This document shows positions 38,927-41,155 of a stretch of 41,155 bases of DNA, one piece after another; positions within the stretch are counted from its first letter, which is position 1; every line of letters starts with the position of its first letter. The DNA comes from an uncultured Sphingosinicella sp. (GTDB lineage Bacteria; Pseudomonadota; Alphaproteobacteria; Sphingomonadales; Sphingomonadaceae), in assembly GCF_902806315.1 (NCBI RefSeq), contig NZ_CADCWD010000081.1, positions 1 to 41,155 of the forward strand, given 5' to 3'. A program made the translations under genes and the position numbers. Below the pieces are notes generated by a model. That model saw nothing but the letters and a program-made list of their open reading frames with translations. It was not told the origin of the DNA and made no database searches.

Positions 38927-39937
38927 ATGCCTGCTCCCGCCTCGACGATCCTTCGCGACGCCGAATGGCTGGCGCATCGTTACGACCCGATCCAGGATGC
39001 ATTTCACTTCCGCCATGTGCCGCGATCGCGGCACGCCGAGGTGCCCTTCCTCACTGATGAGTGTCTTGGCGAGGCGAGCCTGCTGAATGTTCTGGCACGC
39101 GCCTCCGCCGCCGGTGCGACACCCGATGGTACGCTGCACTTCATCTTCCACTCGGCTTTTTGCGCCTCGACGATGCTCGTGCGTGCACTCGACGTGCCCG
39201 GCCGGGCGATGGGCCTGTCGGAGCCGGTGGTGCTGAACGATCTTGTCGGCTGGCGCCGGCGTGGCGCGGAGCCCGGCGCGTATGGCCGTGTGCTTGCCGA
39301 CGTGCTCCGTCAGCTCGCCCGTCCGTTTGAACCCGGCGAGGCGGTTGTGGTCAAACCTTCCAACGTTCTCAATCCGCTCGCAGCAGCGATGCTCACGCTG
39401 CGACCCACGGCCAAGGCGATCCTCCTCTACGCGCCACTGCCGGTCTTCCTCGCATCGGTTGCGCGCAAGGGGCTCTGGTGCCGCCTGTGGGTGCGCGAGT
39501 TGCTCGAAGGTCAGCTCCGAGACGGCCTGGTCCATCTCGGATTTGAGCCGGGCGACTACTTCCGCCAGTCCGACCTTCAAGTGGCGGCGGTCGGCTGGCT
39601 CGCTCAGCACGCACTCTTCGCGCAGCTGGCCAAACGCTTTCCCGGTCGGGTGGTAGTGCTCGACAGCGATCGCCTGACGAACGCGCCGGCCGTCGTCGCC
39701 GCGGAGGCAGCCCTGCACTTCGAACTCTCGATCGAGTCATCGGCAATCGCCGATCATCCCGCCGTTCGCCGAGACAGCAAGTCTGGCGGCTCATTCACAG
39801 CGGGCCAGCGCGATCGTGACCAGGCTGATGCCCGCCTCGCCTATGGCGACGAACTCGAGAAGGTCGAGATTTGGGCACGCTCGGTAGCGGCCAATGCCGG
39901 CGTCGAACTCTCGCCTGGCCCAGTCCTGTCAGCGTAA
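38927..39937 (+). CDS. Sulfotransferase-like P-loop protein
   Basis: The 336-residue protein carries a 5'-phosphosulfate-loop-like segment TLHFIFHSAFCASTMLVRAL (about 69-88) and a later 3'-phosphate-like segment VKPSNVLNPLAA...LLYAPLPVFLASVARKG. This places it near the sulfotransferase_3-like P-loop fold, although the loop is divergent (HSAFCAST in place of GxxRSGTT). Catalytic transfer of sulfate is therefore not established. AAGG precedes the ATG at 38927. Divergent from the hydroxylase gene and convergent with the TonB receptor gene. Confidence 0.7.
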   Translation: MPAPASTILRDAEWLAHRYDPIQDAFHFRHVPRSRHAEVPFLTDECLGEASLLNVLARASAAGATPDGTLHFIFHSAFCASTMLVRALDVPGRAMGLSEPVVLNDLVGWRRRGAEPGAYGRVLADVLRQLARPFEPGEAVVVKPSNVLNPLAAAMLTLRPTAKAILLYAPLPVFLASVARKGLWCRLWVRELLEGQLRDGLVHLGFEPGDYFRQSDLQVAAVGWLAQHALFAQLAKRFPGRVVVLDSDRLTNAPAVVAAEAALHFELSIESSAIADHPAVRRDSKSGGSFTAGQRDRDQADARLAYGDELEKVEIWARSVAANAGVELSPGPVLSA

Positions 39938-39966
39938 AAAAAAGGGCGGACCCGAAGGCCCGCCCC
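39936..39966 (-). terminator. Rho-independent terminator of the TonB receptor gene
   Basis: On the minus strand gggcgggcc-ttcg-ggtccgccc forms a 9-base stem (one G-U) with a tetraloop and runs into eight T (A-run at 39936-39943 on plus). It lies just after the receptor's stop codon and overlaps the stop of the sulfotransferase-like gene. Confidence 0.9.
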
Positions 39967-39990
39967 AGAATTGAACCGCTAAACCGACGT

Positions 39991-41155
39991 TTAGAAGTTG
40001 ATGCGCGCTTGCACGGCGTAGCGGCGTCCCAGTGCGTCGTAAGTCGACGGGAAGGTGTTGCCGCTGTTGAAGGTCGTCGAGCCGGCATTGTTGCCGGTGA
40101 TCGGCGGCTCGCTGTCGAGCAGGTTCTGAACGGTGAACGTGAACACGAAGTTCTCGGTAACACCGAAGCGGAACGCCAGGTCGAAATAGTTGCGCGAGTC
40201 GATCCGCCCGAAGTTCTCCTCTTGGCCTCCGACGCCGAGCACGGTCGTCGGAATGGTCCCGCTGAAGAACGGCCCCGATGCTTCAACGTCGAGCGGCTCC
40301 TGCTCGAAGCCGCTGATGTGCCGCCACAGAAGCGAAACATCGATATTGTCGTCGAACGTCAGGGTCGTGCGCTGCGAGAACTGGTATTCCGGCTGCAGCG
40401 ATCCGCAATTGCTGCTGACGAAGCCGGTGCACTCGCGGTTGATCGACTCCGGATTGAGCACGAACGCGTTGAACTTCGAGTTGAACGTGTAGTTGCCGTT
40501 GAAGCTCAAGGACAGCGCGACGGCTTCGGTCAGATCGGTCCGATAGTTCAGGATGACGTCGATGCCGTCGGTTTCCAGCGTTCCCGCGTTGGAAAGGGAG
40601 AGCGGAAGGCCGGTGGACGTGTTCGGATCGCCGCTCAGGCCGCCCGTGAGCGGATCGCGGTTGATCGCCGTGCAGGCCGGGTTCGTCGAGGAGCCCGCCG
40701 GGGGATTGAACACATCGGTTCCGAAGCAAGCGGCAATCGCGTCACCTGGCGTCGGTGTCGTGATCGCGTCCTCGACCGTGATATTGTAATAGTCGATCGA
40801 GGCAGTGAAGCCGCTGAAGAACCTGGGCTGGAGAACAACGCCGACCGTGTAGCTGTCCGAGGTTTCGGGCCGAATGTTGAGGTTGCCGCCGCCGGTGGAG
40901 AGCACCTGCCCCGAAATCGGTTCGGCGATCATGTTGACGTTGCCGGCAGTAGCACCCTGGGCAAGACAGACGGCGCGCAATTCGCCGGTCGGTCCGCCCG
41001 CAGGACGTCCGGGAAGCACTGCGCCTGCGGTATTGAAGGTTGCGCAGGGGTCGACGCCAAGGTTGGTCAACGTCGTGTTCACCGGGGAGAACAGCTCGTT
41101 GATATTGGGGGCGCGAACCGCGCGCGAGTAATTGCCGCGGAATCTGAGGCCCTCG
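39991..41155 (-). CDS. TonB-dependent outer-membrane receptor, C-terminal part (cut by window edge)
   Basis: About 388 residues of the beta-barrel are visible. They include the barrel entry RGNYSRAVRAPNINELFSP (typical TonB receptor strand), repeated amphipathic strands such as FTASIDYYNITVEDAI and NYFDLAFRFGVTENFVFTFTVQNLLD, and a C-terminal strand ending YAVQARINF, whose last Phe is the BAM recognition residue. Several cysteine pairs sit in extracellular loops. The plug and signal peptide lie beyond the window, so substrate cannot be named. The frame is open to base 41155; the internal ATG at 41082 is not the start. Confidence 0.93.
   Translation of the reverse strand, partial: EGLRFRGNYSRAVRAPNINELFSPVNTTLTNLGVDPCATFNTAGAVLPGRPAGGPTGELRAVCLAQGATAGNVNMIAEPISGQVLSTGGGNLNIRPETSDSYTVGVVLQPRFFSGFTASIDYYNITVEDAITTPTPGDAIAACFGTDVFNPPAGSSTNPACTAINRDPLTGGLSGDPNTSTGLPLSLSNAGTLETDGIDVILNYRTDLTEAVALSLSFNGNYTFNSKFNAFVLNPESINRECTGFVSSNCGSLQPEYQFSQRTTLTFDDNIDVSLLWRHISGFEQEPLDVEASGPFFSGTIPTTVLGVGGQEENFGRIDSRNYFDLAFRFGVTENFVFTFTVQNLLDSEPPITGNNAGSTTFNSGNTFPSTYDALGRRYAVQARINF

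Overview
The window is about 41 kb of GC-rich alphaproteobacterial chromosome, most likely from a Sphingomonadales organism (Sphingomonas, Sphingosinicella or a relative). I infer this from several features: an aa3-type oxidase operon in the ctaC-ctaD-ctaB-ctaG-ctaE order with DUF983 and SURF1 genes, a PEP-CTERM protein ending in the PEPxxWAM...GFG...RRR form, two HWE-family histidine kinases, an RcnB-like protein, a TonB-dependent receptor beside a TPR/aspartyl-hydroxylase gene, and many short GC-rich palindromic intergenic repeats. No phage, insertion sequence, integrase or CRISPR array is visible. It reads as ordinary core chromosome with a few accessory patches.

Layout. 1-3.1 kb: edge of an ABC-F ATPase, tRNA-Ser(GGA), phhB, a small zincin, ccmAB and a convergent methyltransferase. 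3.2-5.1 kb: a PEP-CTERM protein and an M16 peptidase. 5.2-11.6 kb: the minus-strand cytochrome c oxidase operon, read from ctaC (11.6 kb) down to SURF1 and probably the M16 peptidase, with a 42-residue membrane protein between ctaB and ctaG. 11.8-14.5 kb: the divergent plus-strand operon pyrE-pdxJ-acpS-lepB, its genes overlapping or closely spaced. 14.6-18.0 kb (minus): FKBP, rpsU, an unknown lipoprotein with an apparent frameshift, and a dienoyl-CoA-isomerase-like crotonase. 18.0-23.4 kb: an orphan 2Fe-2S subunit, an Arg/Glu/Gln-rich RcnB protein, a lipoprotein with a charged tail, a two-domain M16 protease and a 57-residue protein. 23.4-30.8 kb: a signalling patch with a Crp/Fnr regulator, a giant multi-PAS HWE kinase, a divergent single-domain response regulator, small proteins, an L,D-transpeptidase and a second, membrane-bound HWE kinase. 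30.9-37.1 kb: a cyclophilin lipoprotein, a small zinc-ribbon protein, an M28 peptidase and clpB. 37.1-41.2 kb: two tandem paralogous small cysteine-containing proteins, a TPR/aspartyl beta-hydroxylase-type protein divergent from a sulfotransferase-like protein, and the 3' part of a TonB-dependent receptor.

How the genes work together. The cta operon holds the three catalytic subunits together with heme a/o synthesis (CtaB), CuB insertion (CtaG) and assembly (SURF1) functions; ccmAB supplies part of c-type cytochrome maturation. The envelope is heavily represented: lipoproteins, M16/M28 proteases, L,D-transpeptidase, FKBP and cyclophilin foldases, signal peptidase. The Crp/HWE-kinase/response-regulator block is probably a stress or light/redox sensing module, but its output is not visible here.

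Most unusual observations: the duplicated small-protein pair with duplicated upstream regions beside clpB; the hydroxylase/sulfotransferase/TonB-receptor neighbourhood; a frameshift separating a lipoprotein signal from its body; and palindromic repeats that have become coding sequence (DUF983 N-terminus, PyrE C-terminus) or that carry a ribosome-binding site (ctaB).
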